Shown in pieces: positions 1-6,441 of a DNA stretch of 6,625 bases. Where the stretch lies: NCBI GenBank assembly GCA_012962595.1, contig DTXE01000028.1, positions 1-6,625 on the forward strand, written 5' to 3'. Source of the DNA: Syntrophaceae bacterium. Lineage in GTDB: Bacteria > Desulfobacterota > DTXE01. The position numbers and the translations under genes were made by a program. A model generated the notes under the pieces. That model made no database searches. It saw only the letters and a program-made list of their open reading frames with translations, and was not told where the DNA came from. Within the stretch, counting starts at the first letter, position 1. Every line of letters starts with the position of its first letter.

Positions 1-91
1 CTTTTTGAAGCCTCTTTAGGGTTTCAACCTTGACTGGCCCGTGACTCCACTCCAAGGTTCCATCTATATCTATGGCAATGAGCAATTTCAT
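1..91 (-). CDS. HAD-superfamily hydrolase, N-terminal fragment (runs off the left edge)
   Basis: Only the first 30 codons are inside the window. The protein begins MKLLIAIDIDGTLEW, a hydrophobic strand leading into DxDGT. This is motif I of the haloacid dehalogenase superfamily, in which the first Asp is the phosphorylated nucleophile and the second the general acid. The next segment (GPVKVETLKRLQ) fits the helix that usually follows in phosphoglycolate- or sucrose-phosphatase-like members, so a phosphatase is likely but the substrate cannot be given. The ATG at 91-89 is the earliest possible start, because two TAG codons lie directly upstream in frame; the ribosome binding site is weak. The 86 bases between it and the helicase stop hold no clear terminator or promoter, so it may be the last gene of the operon or an unrelated neighbour. 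Confidence 0.75.
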   Translation of the reverse strand, partial: MKLLIAIDIDGTLEWSHGPVKVETLKRLQK

Positions 92-177
92 CTACTAAAA
101 GACCCCAAAGGCTAATTCAAAAAGATGGCTGTTTAATTCTAGAAATTGTGGAAGAAATCCTTTTCAAATTCAAAGCT

Positions 178-2202
178 CTAAATGAACCTGGTTATAAATT
201 CCTCGTGTACCTTCTTAAATTTCACCTCGCTCAAGAATTCATGGAACTCATAGAGTCTTATCTGTCTCAGAAATTCCGTCCACTGAATATCATGTGGCAG
301 AAGGTGAAAGAATCTGCCAGGTTGAATGAGCTGCGAGAGGCCTTTTGCCCTTGATTTTAAAATCGAAACTAGATCTTCTATAGGAATCTTACCCAGGCGA
401 TGGATCTCCAATTCATTGGCATGTTCAATTATAAAAAACAGGCCATCCACATTCTTTATTTTGAGATTTCTCCCCCTTTCCAGAGCAAGTTTTAGGATCT
501 CTCCATAAAGAAGGCCTAAGAAGTGAAATAACAGGAAGAAATCCTCTTTTTGGATAAAGGGAATCTCGGAATCTTTCACATATCCCTTGAAGACATGGGT
601 TTTTACTTTACAGCCTGTGGAGAAATCTACATATAGCCTTGAATGGCTATCAAATGGTGCCTTTTTGTACAGGAAGCTTGAGGGAACTCTAATTTCTCTG
701 ACAAAAACCCTCCTCTTCAAGATATAAGCCACCTCCCAATATCTTCCAGCAAGGATAAATTGAGGGATAACCCTTTCGATATGTCCAAGAACCTCATTGT
801 TTAACTGATTTACAACTTCATACTCACCTTGGGCCTCATTAGGGATATTGGTGTGGATGCCCCCGTAATCAATAAGCCTTTGAATCCTATCTCCTGTAAA
901 ATATAAATTAGAGTTATTTTTTAAAATATATCCCCTTTCAAGGAGGTTGTCTAAAATCTTTATGATGGTAAGCTCCTCCACCCCAGACGGTCTGAAAAGT
1001 CGAGAAATGGCCCAAAGGCTTGTACCAATCCGCCTCTTCTGATGAAGGTAGGAAAATATCTGCTGAATTATAACTGACAGGTCAAAAAGAGCCTCTCTCT
1101 TTTCAAGTTCAAGATTTTGAGCCAGCTCCACCAATATCTCAAAAAGTGCCCTGCTTACAGCACTTCTATAAAGTCCATAACCATAAATAACATCTCTTCT
1201 CCTACTCCCCCTTCCAAGCCTCTGTAAAAGTGAACTTACACTATGTGGGGGACCATCCAGAATAACTGCATCCACGTCCCCTATGTCTATACCTACCTCC
1301 AGAGTGGTGGTGGCTATACATACCCCTGTTTTGCCTTTTTTTAAAGCCTCCTCATTTTCCTCCCTTTTTTTTCTGCTTAAGCTGCCGTGGTGGACAAGAA
1401 TAGGCTCCAAATACGGCAGATTCCTCTTAAGTAAGGAGGCCACATTTTCGGCCTCCTTTTTGGTATGACAGAAGACTAGTATCTTCTTGAAGCCCTTGCT
1501 TATCCAATCTCTTGAAACCTCTTCCCAAGCTCTATAGTCTGTGGAGGGGACCAGGTAGAATTCGATGTCTCTCTCTGGAGGAATCTCAATGGTTTTGAAG
1601 TGTTCAATATATCTCTTCCCAAACGATCGGGGATCGGGAAGGGTGGCCGAGAGAATATAATACCTTAAGTTTTCACCCCCTCCCCTTAAAAGCCTAATTC
1701 TTTCTAAAAGTATCTTAAGCTGATCCCCTCTATAGGTCCCATCTATTAGATGGAGGTCATCAAGGATAATGGCCTTAACTGTTTTAAAGAAAGAGGGATT
1801 CCGGGATAAAAGGGAATCCAAGGATTCAGGGGTGGTAATAAGTAGAAAAGAAGGCCGCCTTAAGGATACCTCAGGATGGTCCCCTGTCTTCCGCTCCAGA
1901 TGGAGACCCAGGTATTCCAATGGCTCTCTGAGTCTTCCAAAAAGGTCATTAACCAGTGCCTTTGTAGGAACAACATAAAGGATAGAAAAGTCGTTGATGC
2001 CTCTTTGAATGAGGTCTTCTATGAGAGGTGCACAGACAGCCTCAGTCTTTCCACTGGCAAGAGGTGCAGAAATAACCATGTTTTGCCCCCCGAGGATCAG
2101 GGGAATGGCCTCCTTCTGCACAGGGGTTAAATCTGGAAAGCGGGCAAAGAAAGGTATCCACGTAAGTTTCAATCGTTTTTTACAATCTTCTAAGGTGAAC
2201 AA
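178..2202 (-). CDS. Lhr-like superfamily 2 DExH helicase (BrxHI-like)
   Basis: A 674-aa ATP-dependent nucleic-acid helicase. The SF2 motifs appear in order: Q motif LTPVQKEAI (Gln29), motif I APLASGKTE (45-53), Ia VVPTKALVND (77-86), Ib TTPESL (123-128), II as DDLH (148-151), III SATLP (185-189), IV LVFCHTK (242-248), V around TTTLEVGIDIG (298-308) and VI QRLGRGSRR (327-335). About 300 residues follow. The part from about 450 to 505 (GGIHTNIP, then EVLGHIE and AGRYWEV) resembles the winged-helix/beta-barrel region of Lhr helicases, the group that includes BrxHI of type II BREX. The catalytic motifs look intact. The start is TTG at 2202-2200, because an in-frame TGA lies four codons upstream and no ATG occurs before the Q motif. 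The gene overlaps the preceding ATPase gene by 23 bases, which suggests translational coupling and a shared complex. Family assignment is strong; the substrate is unknown. Confidence 0.9.
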   Translation of the reverse strand: MFTLEDCKKRLKLTWIPFFARFPDLTPVQKEAIPLILGGQNMVISAPLASGKTEAVCAPLIEDLIQRGINDFSILYVVPTKALVNDLFGRLREPLEYLGLHLERKTGDHPEVSLRRPSFLLITTPESLDSLLSRNPSFFKTVKAIILDDLHLIDGTYRGDQLKILLERIRLLRGGGENLRYYILSATLPDPRSFGKRYIEHFKTIEIPPERDIEFYLVPSTDYRAWEEVSRDWISKGFKKILVFCHTKKEAENVASLLKRNLPYLEPILVHHGSLSRKKREENEEALKKGKTGVCIATTTLEVGIDIGDVDAVILDGPPHSVSSLLQRLGRGSRRRDVIYGYGLYRSAVSRALFEILVELAQNLELEKREALFDLSVIIQQIFSYLHQKRRIGTSLWAISRLFRPSGVEELTIIKILDNLLERGYILKNNSNLYFTGDRIQRLIDYGGIHTNIPNEAQGEYEVVNQLNNEVLGHIERVIPQFILAGRYWEVAYILKRRVFVREIRVPSSFLYKKAPFDSHSRLYVDFSTGCKVKTHVFKGYVKDSEIPFIQKEDFFLLFHFLGLLYGEILKLALERGRNLKIKNVDGLFFIIEHANELEIHRLGKIPIEDLVSILKSRAKGLSQLIQPGRFFHLLPHDIQWTEFLRQIRLYEFHEFLSEVKFKKVHEEFITRFI

Positions 2203-3616
2203 GGGAGTTACTCAGCCTCAAAAAGTCCTCTTTTCTCAAATTGGGGTAATGCCTCAGGAGATCAAGTCCCTCGATGGTTCCTTTAATAAAGGTCCTAATG
2301 TTATACCTTCGATTCCATAGAAATCTTTTTAAAAATTTTTTCATCTTATCATCCTGTGAGAATGAGGGATAAGCTCTTTGATAGAGCAGGAGCAGTCTTT
2401 CAAAGATGGTCAAATAGTCCACTTCCATAAATGGGCTTAGATGAATTATCTCATGTGACCTGAGAAAACCCCTTAAGACTCTGAGATATCTCCATTGGGA
2501 TGGTGTAAGGGAGAGCACAACGAATAGGCGGGAAGGGTTTTCAAATAGGTAAGGATATGGACGGATTCTGCTATGAATAAGCCCTATTTCGTCTATATAA
2601 CCGGCATCTTCTTTACCTGTGGCCTTAACTCTCCTTTTGAGTTGCCCTAAGCTGTTAAGTCCTTGAGTGTTTTTTGCCGTCATAATGAGCCCTTTTAGGA
2701 AATTAAAGCCCCTTTCCCTTTGCCAGCTGTATACCAGGTCTTCAAGATTTTCACCCTCATCAATGAGGATAACCAGTCCCTTAATCCCGAGATTCTTCAG
2801 GAAAAATCCCACTCCACTTAATAAATAGCAGTAGAAATCAGCCGAGGTGGAATAGTCTAAGAATGTGGGGAACCCATTCCCTTTTTTATAAATTGCCTGC
2901 GGCATGAGCCTTTCACCCTCGATCCAGTTCCAGAAGGATTCCTCAACATCAGACCTTTCTTTTATATAGGATGCCGCAAGATGAAGTACCGGGTGTCTTT
3001 TCAGATCAGGGATTTTATCTATCCTTTTAGAGAGGGCCTTTAAAAATCCTCGAAAGTCTTTTTCATTCTGGTCTTCACTACCTATCCACCTAAAGGACCT
3101 GGTGACCTCTCTATAAAAGGACCTGGGACGAAAGGGTGTCACATCAAAGGGATCAAGCTCCACGCGAGAGATGGCGAAATTACTGTTAATCGCCAAATGA
3201 CTTAAGTAATCAAGTATATGTGTCTTTCCAGCACCGTATGGTCCATCAATGATCAGGGCTTGTCCACCTCGGAACCCATTTAGGAACTCCTGAACGGTCC
3301 GTATCTCCTTATCTCTACCAAAGGTAAAATTTTCAATATGCCTTTGGGGAACTACTCCTAACCGAAATGCCTCCACCATTTTGGCTGCCTCTTTTTCATC
3401 TTGCAGTGTGGCCGGTAATTCCTGCTTCTCGGCCTGGGGATGTGGTCTTGTTTTTTCACCTCTCCTTAATACCTTTAGTCTATGGGTGAAGAGCCACTTT
3501 CTTAGCCCGGAGTCAAAACACACCAAAACCATGGTCCCTGCCCACCTGGTGGTTAAGACCCTTCCATAACCAAAATAGGGATGAAACACCTCTAAGGGAT
3601 AACCTGAGGTCACCAT
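2180..3616 (-). CDS. BrxD-like P-loop ATPase with N-terminal Tudor-like domain
   Basis: A 478-aa ATPase and the second of two P-loop proteins in the operon. Walker A is GPYGAGKTHILDYL (from residue 125) and Walker B is GLVILIDEGENLEDL (from 280) with the Asp-Glu pair intact. The region LFVVLSLTP (364-372) could be the sensor strand. The layout resembles the BrxC/BrxD (formerly DUF2791) ATPases but is more divergent than its neighbour. Residues 11-50 (HPYFGYGRVL, then VCFDSGLRKWL and HRLKVL) look like the small Tudor/SH3-like barrel at the C-terminus of UvrD/PcrA helicases, a nucleic-acid or protein contact module. A charged linker (52-80) follows. The ATG at 3616-3614 overlaps the upstream stop as TGATG, with a GAGG about 13 bases before it. 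A TTG one codon earlier (3619) is possible but less likely. It probably works with the other ATPase and the helicase; remodelling of DNA-bound complexes is inference. Confidence 0.82.
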   Translation of the reverse strand: MVTSGYPLEVFHPYFGYGRVLTTRWAGTMVLVCFDSGLRKWLFTHRLKVLRRGEKTRPHPQAEKQELPATLQDEKEAAKMVEAFRLGVVPQRHIENFTFGRDKEIRTVQEFLNGFRGGQALIIDGPYGAGKTHILDYLSHLAINSNFAISRVELDPFDVTPFRPRSFYREVTRSFRWIGSEDQNEKDFRGFLKALSKRIDKIPDLKRHPVLHLAASYIKERSDVEESFWNWIEGERLMPQAIYKKGNGFPTFLDYSTSADFYCYLLSGVGFFLKNLGIKGLVILIDEGENLEDLVYSWQRERGFNFLKGLIMTAKNTQGLNSLGQLKRRVKATGKEDAGYIDEIGLIHSRIRPYPYLFENPSRLFVVLSLTPSQWRYLRVLRGFLRSHEIIHLSPFMEVDYLTIFERLLLLYQRAYPSFSQDDKMKKFLKRFLWNRRYNIRTFIKGTIEGLDLLRHYPNLRKEDFLRLSNSLVHLRRL

Positions 3617-4920
3617 CAATACTCAGCCTCGTCTGACCTTTTGGTCTCCTTTTCCGATGCCTCGGTGGTTTCCTTCTTAAGGATGCTTTCGATACCTTGG
3701 TAAGTGATGTTCTTTTGAGGGTTGTCCCTTAACTGGTGGAGGCATTGAATCAAGGCCTTCACGAATAGCCTCCTATGGCCGATACCATGAAATCTGAAGG
3801 AATAGGCAGCCTTGGCCACATTATGAACAAGCTCCTGTGTGTCAAAAGGAAAATGGTAAGCCGCTTGGTAAATTTGGCAAAGTTTCTCACCTAGTGCGGT
3901 CAGAAATTCCATTGGGTCCATATCTAAATCTTCTAAGTTAATCTTAGCCCCGCTAGGGTTGGAGCGATGAAACAACCCTCTCAGCCTCTGCCTTAAAGCT
4001 TCATATACCCCCAATGTTCCTTCCAGAAGCTGATTCTCATCTGGAATGGCATAAAGGATCATACACGAAGGGAGTCTTCCATTTCCACATTCGTCCACAA
4101 GCTGCCTTAGGTTATCAAGAGCTATCTTTTTTTCTCTGGCCCTTATGACACTCATCCCCCTCTCTGCCTCATCAAATAGAAGAACCATCCCAGAATAGCC
4201 AATAAGTTTCATCCACTGGATAAGGGATCGCATCATTTTAAAGGCGCTAACCCTGGTTATGTCCTCCATAACCCCATATTTCCTTAAGCTTTCCCTGTCA
4301 AACCCTTCTCCTTTAATCCATAAAAGGAACCTAGCAAATTCCTCCTCATCACCCTTAAGAAGGGCTTTGAAGGCACCTCTCACCGCATTTCTGAAACTTA
4401 TGCTCTCTATACCAGTGATGGTCTCTAACACTTCCATTATGAGCGATTCTCTATCTTCCGCCCCTTCAAGACTTAGGGTCACCTGCCCATACCAGGTTCT
4501 CAAAAATGCCTCCATTCCCCTGGCCTGCCAGGAAAAGGGATCCTTTCCCTTTGAGGGAGGGGCCAGCAAATTATCCACCATAGCCTTATAAACTAGCTCA
4601 AGCTTGTCAAAGGGACATTCGGAAGGGCTTAAGGGAACGTAACTTACCACAAAATTTTCCTTAAATGCCAAATCTCTCACATTGTAAAGGAAATGGGTCT
4701 TCCCACCCCCATAGCTTCCCACGATCAGCTTGAAGGCGGAGTAATCAATTCTTAAAATCCCTCGAAGATACTCTTCCACCAGTGTCTTAAGATATTGGTC
4801 CAAACCCACTGTATAATACTGGATGCCATGCTCAGGGGGAGTCCCTGTGCTCCCAAGGATATTGATGATTCCCTTTGCTACCAAAGGGTCTAATGGTTTT
4901 TGGGATATATCCTCTAACAT
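3616..4920 (-). CDS. BrxC/BrxD-family P-loop ATPase (DUF2791-type)
   Basis: A 434-aa ATPase matching the BrxC/BrxD family as I know it. It has Walker A GSYGGGKTHFLYNVRDLA (from residue 68), a following strand VVSYVPLSPSECPFD (91-105), Walker B SGMVLLFDEAERG (243-255), then a helix NLRQLVDECGNGRLP (270-284), a sensor-like strand SCMILYAIP (285-293) and an EALRQRL segment (307-313) that could carry the arginine finger. The C-terminal 120 residues are helical, as in AAA+ lid domains, and the last 20 are highly charged. In type II BREX, BrxD accompanies the Lhr-like helicase BrxHI; related ATPases also occur in other defence-type clusters. The ATG at 4920 lies 18 bases after the preceding stop, and the ribosome binding site is weak. 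The stop overlaps the next start. The catalytic residues appear complete, so hydrolysis is expected; the target is unknown. Confidence 0.85.
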   Translation of the reverse strand: MLEDISQKPLDPLVAKGIINILGSTGTPPEHGIQYYTVGLDQYLKTLVEEYLRGILRIDYSAFKLIVGSYGGGKTHFLYNVRDLAFKENFVVSYVPLSPSECPFDKLELVYKAMVDNLLAPPSKGKDPFSWQARGMEAFLRTWYGQVTLSLEGAEDRESLIMEVLETITGIESISFRNAVRGAFKALLKGDEEEFARFLLWIKGEGFDRESLRKYGVMEDITRVSAFKMMRSLIQWMKLIGYSGMVLLFDEAERGMSVIRAREKKIALDNLRQLVDECGNGRLPSCMILYAIPDENQLLEGTLGVYEALRQRLRGLFHRSNPSGAKINLEDLDMDPMEFLTALGEKLCQIYQAAYHFPFDTQELVHNVAKAAYSFRFHGIGHRRLFVKALIQCLHQLRDNPQKNITYQGIESILKKETTEASEKETKRSDEAEY

Positions 4921-4938
4921 AAGTGCACCAGGCAGGAT

Positions 4939-5778
4939 TTATTTAAACAGGATGTGAGAAAATCTGGTTCCCTCCCCCCTTTCATTATCGGGAACCCACA
5001 GAAACATCTGTCTCTTGAAGGTAGCATCAAAGGGTGCTACCACCAGGTGGAGATCCTTCTCTTTCCATCTAAGAATCTGTTCCCTTCTTAGCTGGTAAAG
5101 CTGGATGGCAAACTGTATGCGACTGAGGGGCTTAAAATTTCCTTTACTGGGATCAGAGAGAAATTTTTCATCCTGGATTTGAAATACTATCTCCTTTAAA
5201 ACCTCCATTATGGGAAGCCTTTCTCCATCTTCCTTTCCACAGGTTGTTAGTGCCCTTTCATAGCCTTTATAAAGGAGAGGCATAAACTCTTCAGGCTGAA
5301 TAAGGCCCTTTTTCATGGAGGTGGAAAAGTCGACCACTGCTTGGCAAATACCCTCAGGATCCAAGGGGACGGATTTGACCAATTCAGGGCCGAAAAAGAT
5401 TTGAACCCTTTTCGCCTCCCAGTTTACCTTTAAATGATAAAATCCTACTTTAAGGTTTGGAAGCTGACCGCTAAGGGTAAGTCCCTTCTCTTTAAATAGA
5501 TCATCAAGGTCTTTAACGAATTCAAAGAAAAATTCTTCTTCCTTTTGTTTAAGAGTTACCTTTCCATTCTCCAATATTTGTGAGAGAGCAACTTGAAACT
5601 GGTTGAAATCATTCGATATAGAATTCAGTCCCCGCTCCATACTTTCCAAGACGGTTCTCAAAAGATAGGGGGCACCCTTCTGCCTCAATTGGGAATAGCG
5701 CCACAAATCCCTTTTTATGAGGCTAGTCTTCTTCGATATGTCTCTCAATGATTTTTCTAAATCCTTTTGAGAATTCAT
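4939..5778 (-). CDS. Unrecognised 279-aa protein, first gene of the ATPase/helicase operon
   Basis: I do not recognise this family. No signal peptide, membrane segment, zinc ligands or enzyme motif is visible. Residues 1-75 are polar and heptad-like (many Lys, Glu, Leu, Gln), which suggests long helices or a coiled coil. Residues 78-95 are very acidic (KQKEEEFFFEFVKDLDDL). Residues 103-135 alternate like beta strands (LKVGFYHLKVNW, VQIFFGPEL). The remainder is again mostly helical and ends in a strand-rich tail (DLHLVVAPF, QMFLWVPD). The ATG at 5778 has a good Shine-Dalgarno, GAGGGG, nine bases upstream. As leader of a tight operon with two BrxD-like ATPases and an Lhr-like helicase, it is probably a structural, adaptor or sensor subunit, but that is only inference from position. 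It is not an obvious PglZ, BrxA, BrxB or TerB protein. Confidence 0.88.
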   Translation of the reverse strand: MNSQKDLEKSLRDISKKTSLIKRDLWRYSQLRQKGAPYLLRTVLESMERGLNSISNDFNQFQVALSQILENGKVTLKQKEEEFFFEFVKDLDDLFKEKGLTLSGQLPNLKVGFYHLKVNWEAKRVQIFFGPELVKSVPLDPEGICQAVVDFSTSMKKGLIQPEEFMPLLYKGYERALTTCGKEDGERLPIMEVLKEIVFQIQDEKFLSDPSKGNFKPLSRIQFAIQLYQLRREQILRWKEKDLHLVVAPFDATFKRQMFLWVPDNERGEGTRFSHILFK

Positions 5779-5787
5779 CTTTGTTAG

Positions 5788-5793
5788 CCCCTC
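5788..5793 (-). promoter_or_regulatory. Ribosome binding site of the first operon gene
   Basis: On the minus strand this reads GAGGGG, a strong Shine-Dalgarno nine bases before the ATG at 5778. It is the clearest ribosome binding site in the window and supports that start. Confidence 0.7.
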
Positions 5794-5794
5794 A

Positions 5795-5809
5795 CAAGTT
5801 GCTAACTTG
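5795..5809. promoter_or_regulatory. Perfect 15-bp palindromic operator candidate at the operon start
   Basis: CAAGTT and AACTTG form a perfect inverted repeat around a 3-base centre. It lies directly after the predicted -10 box, so it would cover the transcription start and end just before the Shine-Dalgarno. That is where a dimeric repressor would block transcription. The arms are too short and AT-rich for a convincing terminator, and no run of T follows. No regulator gene is in the window. Confidence 0.55.
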
Positions 5810-5811
5810 CA

Positions 5812-5840
5812 AATATATTACAATAATAGAGGAAAGTCAA
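5812..5840 (-). promoter_or_regulatory. Sigma70-type promoter of the four-gene operon
   Basis: Reading the minus strand, TTGACT (5840-5835) is followed after exactly 17 bases by TATATT (5817-5812). Both boxes differ from consensus at one position. The expected transcription start near 5805 gives a short leader before the ATG at 5778. No other equally good promoter was seen within the operon, so it probably drives all four genes. Confidence 0.7.
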
Positions 5841-5963
5841 CGAAGGGATTGTAATTCGAGAATGAACCCCTCTCCTAAATTTTCAGTCCAGATGTTTTTA
5901 ATTCCCATTTAGATAGTTTTTGTGTGGATTAAGCTTTTTGAATGGGGCTGGATAACATGCAGA

Positions 5964-5980
5964 GTGTTGATGTTTAACAC
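5964..5980. repeat. Small inverted repeat abutting the tRNA-Phe fragment
   Basis: GTGTT and AACAC flank a 7-base centre and end exactly where similarity to tRNA-Phe begins at 5981. It could be a recombinase or accessory-protein site at the attachment core, or chance. It is not a tRNA anticodon arm, because the loop GATGTTT lacks the required T at position 33. Confidence 0.35.
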
Positions 5981-6025
<45 letters not shown>

Positions 6026-6039
6026 GTAAAATCAATGGG

Positions 6040-6403
6040 TTACTGGTGGTTGGGCTTCTGGGGATTTGGGGACCGGGTTCTGTGCCCTGAGATTTCTATA
6101 GCTACCTTCTCAGGTATTCCAGCCCTTATCATATTTCTAACAGCGGTTCTTCTAAAATCATGGGGAATTTTCTCCTCAAGTCCCGCTTTCCTACAGGCAG
6201 CATTCTAGGCTTTGCTAAAAACCTTTGATTTTCTTACCATCCCTAAGGAATACATAATCGCATTTGGGATATTTGGCATCCCTTAAGGTTAAAAACTCAT
6301 GGTATTCAAAATACCCTGTCCTTACGTTGTTCTCTTCAAGGTGTGGAATATAGGGTACATGAACCACCTTTGATAAATAGGGACACATCCTATTTTTTAA
6401 CCG
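6040..6403 (-). pseudogene. Decayed tyrosine recombinase (phage-type integrase) remnant
   Basis: Two adjoining minus-strand frames together read as an integrase. The first frame (6403-6218) contains VPYIPHLEENNVRTGYFE, typical of the start of the catalytic domain, and then KYPKCDYVFLRDGKKIKGF, from its middle. The roughly 100 residues normally between them, with the first catalytic Arg, are missing; the join is near 6275. After GF the frame meets TAG. A one-base shift in a run of T (near 6217) continues as [16 protein letters not shown]; the TAG at 6207-6205 sits where the family has Trp (TGG). Box [13 protein letters not shown] (6162-6130) and SGHRTRS (6090-6070) follow. Similarity ends at 6070, before the catalytic Tyr, and 10 unrelated codons lead to TAA at 6042-6040. 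It cannot be active. It points towards the adjacent tRNA-Phe fragment, as integrases usually do with their attachment site. Confidence 0.85.
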
Positions 6404-6441
6404 TTACTAATTCTTATGCTACAAAGAAAATCTAGAAATAG

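Noticed and set aside
92..177. Terminator or promoter between helicase and HAD gene
   Set aside because: Only the short palindrome TTCTAGAA (137-144) is present; there is no GC-rich hairpin followed by T on the minus strand and no convincing -35/-10 pair.
4259..4591. 110-codon open frame on the plus strand, and similar shorter ones at 148-354, 326-508, 1283-1468, 1769-1978, 1876-2130, 2009-2320 and 3381-3569
   Set aside because: They lie antisense to well-supported genes, have no recognisable motifs or ribosome binding sites, and have the biased composition expected from the opposite strand of coding DNA.
178..5778. A complete BREX or DISARM system
   Set aside because: No PglZ, PglX/BrxX, BrxA/B/L, DrmB, phospholipase-D or methyltransferase gene is present; only the ATPase/helicase part resembles BREX.
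5795..5809. Attenuator or terminator hairpin in the operon leader
   Set aside because: The arms are six bases, AT-rich, with a 3-base loop and no following T run; an operator fits better.
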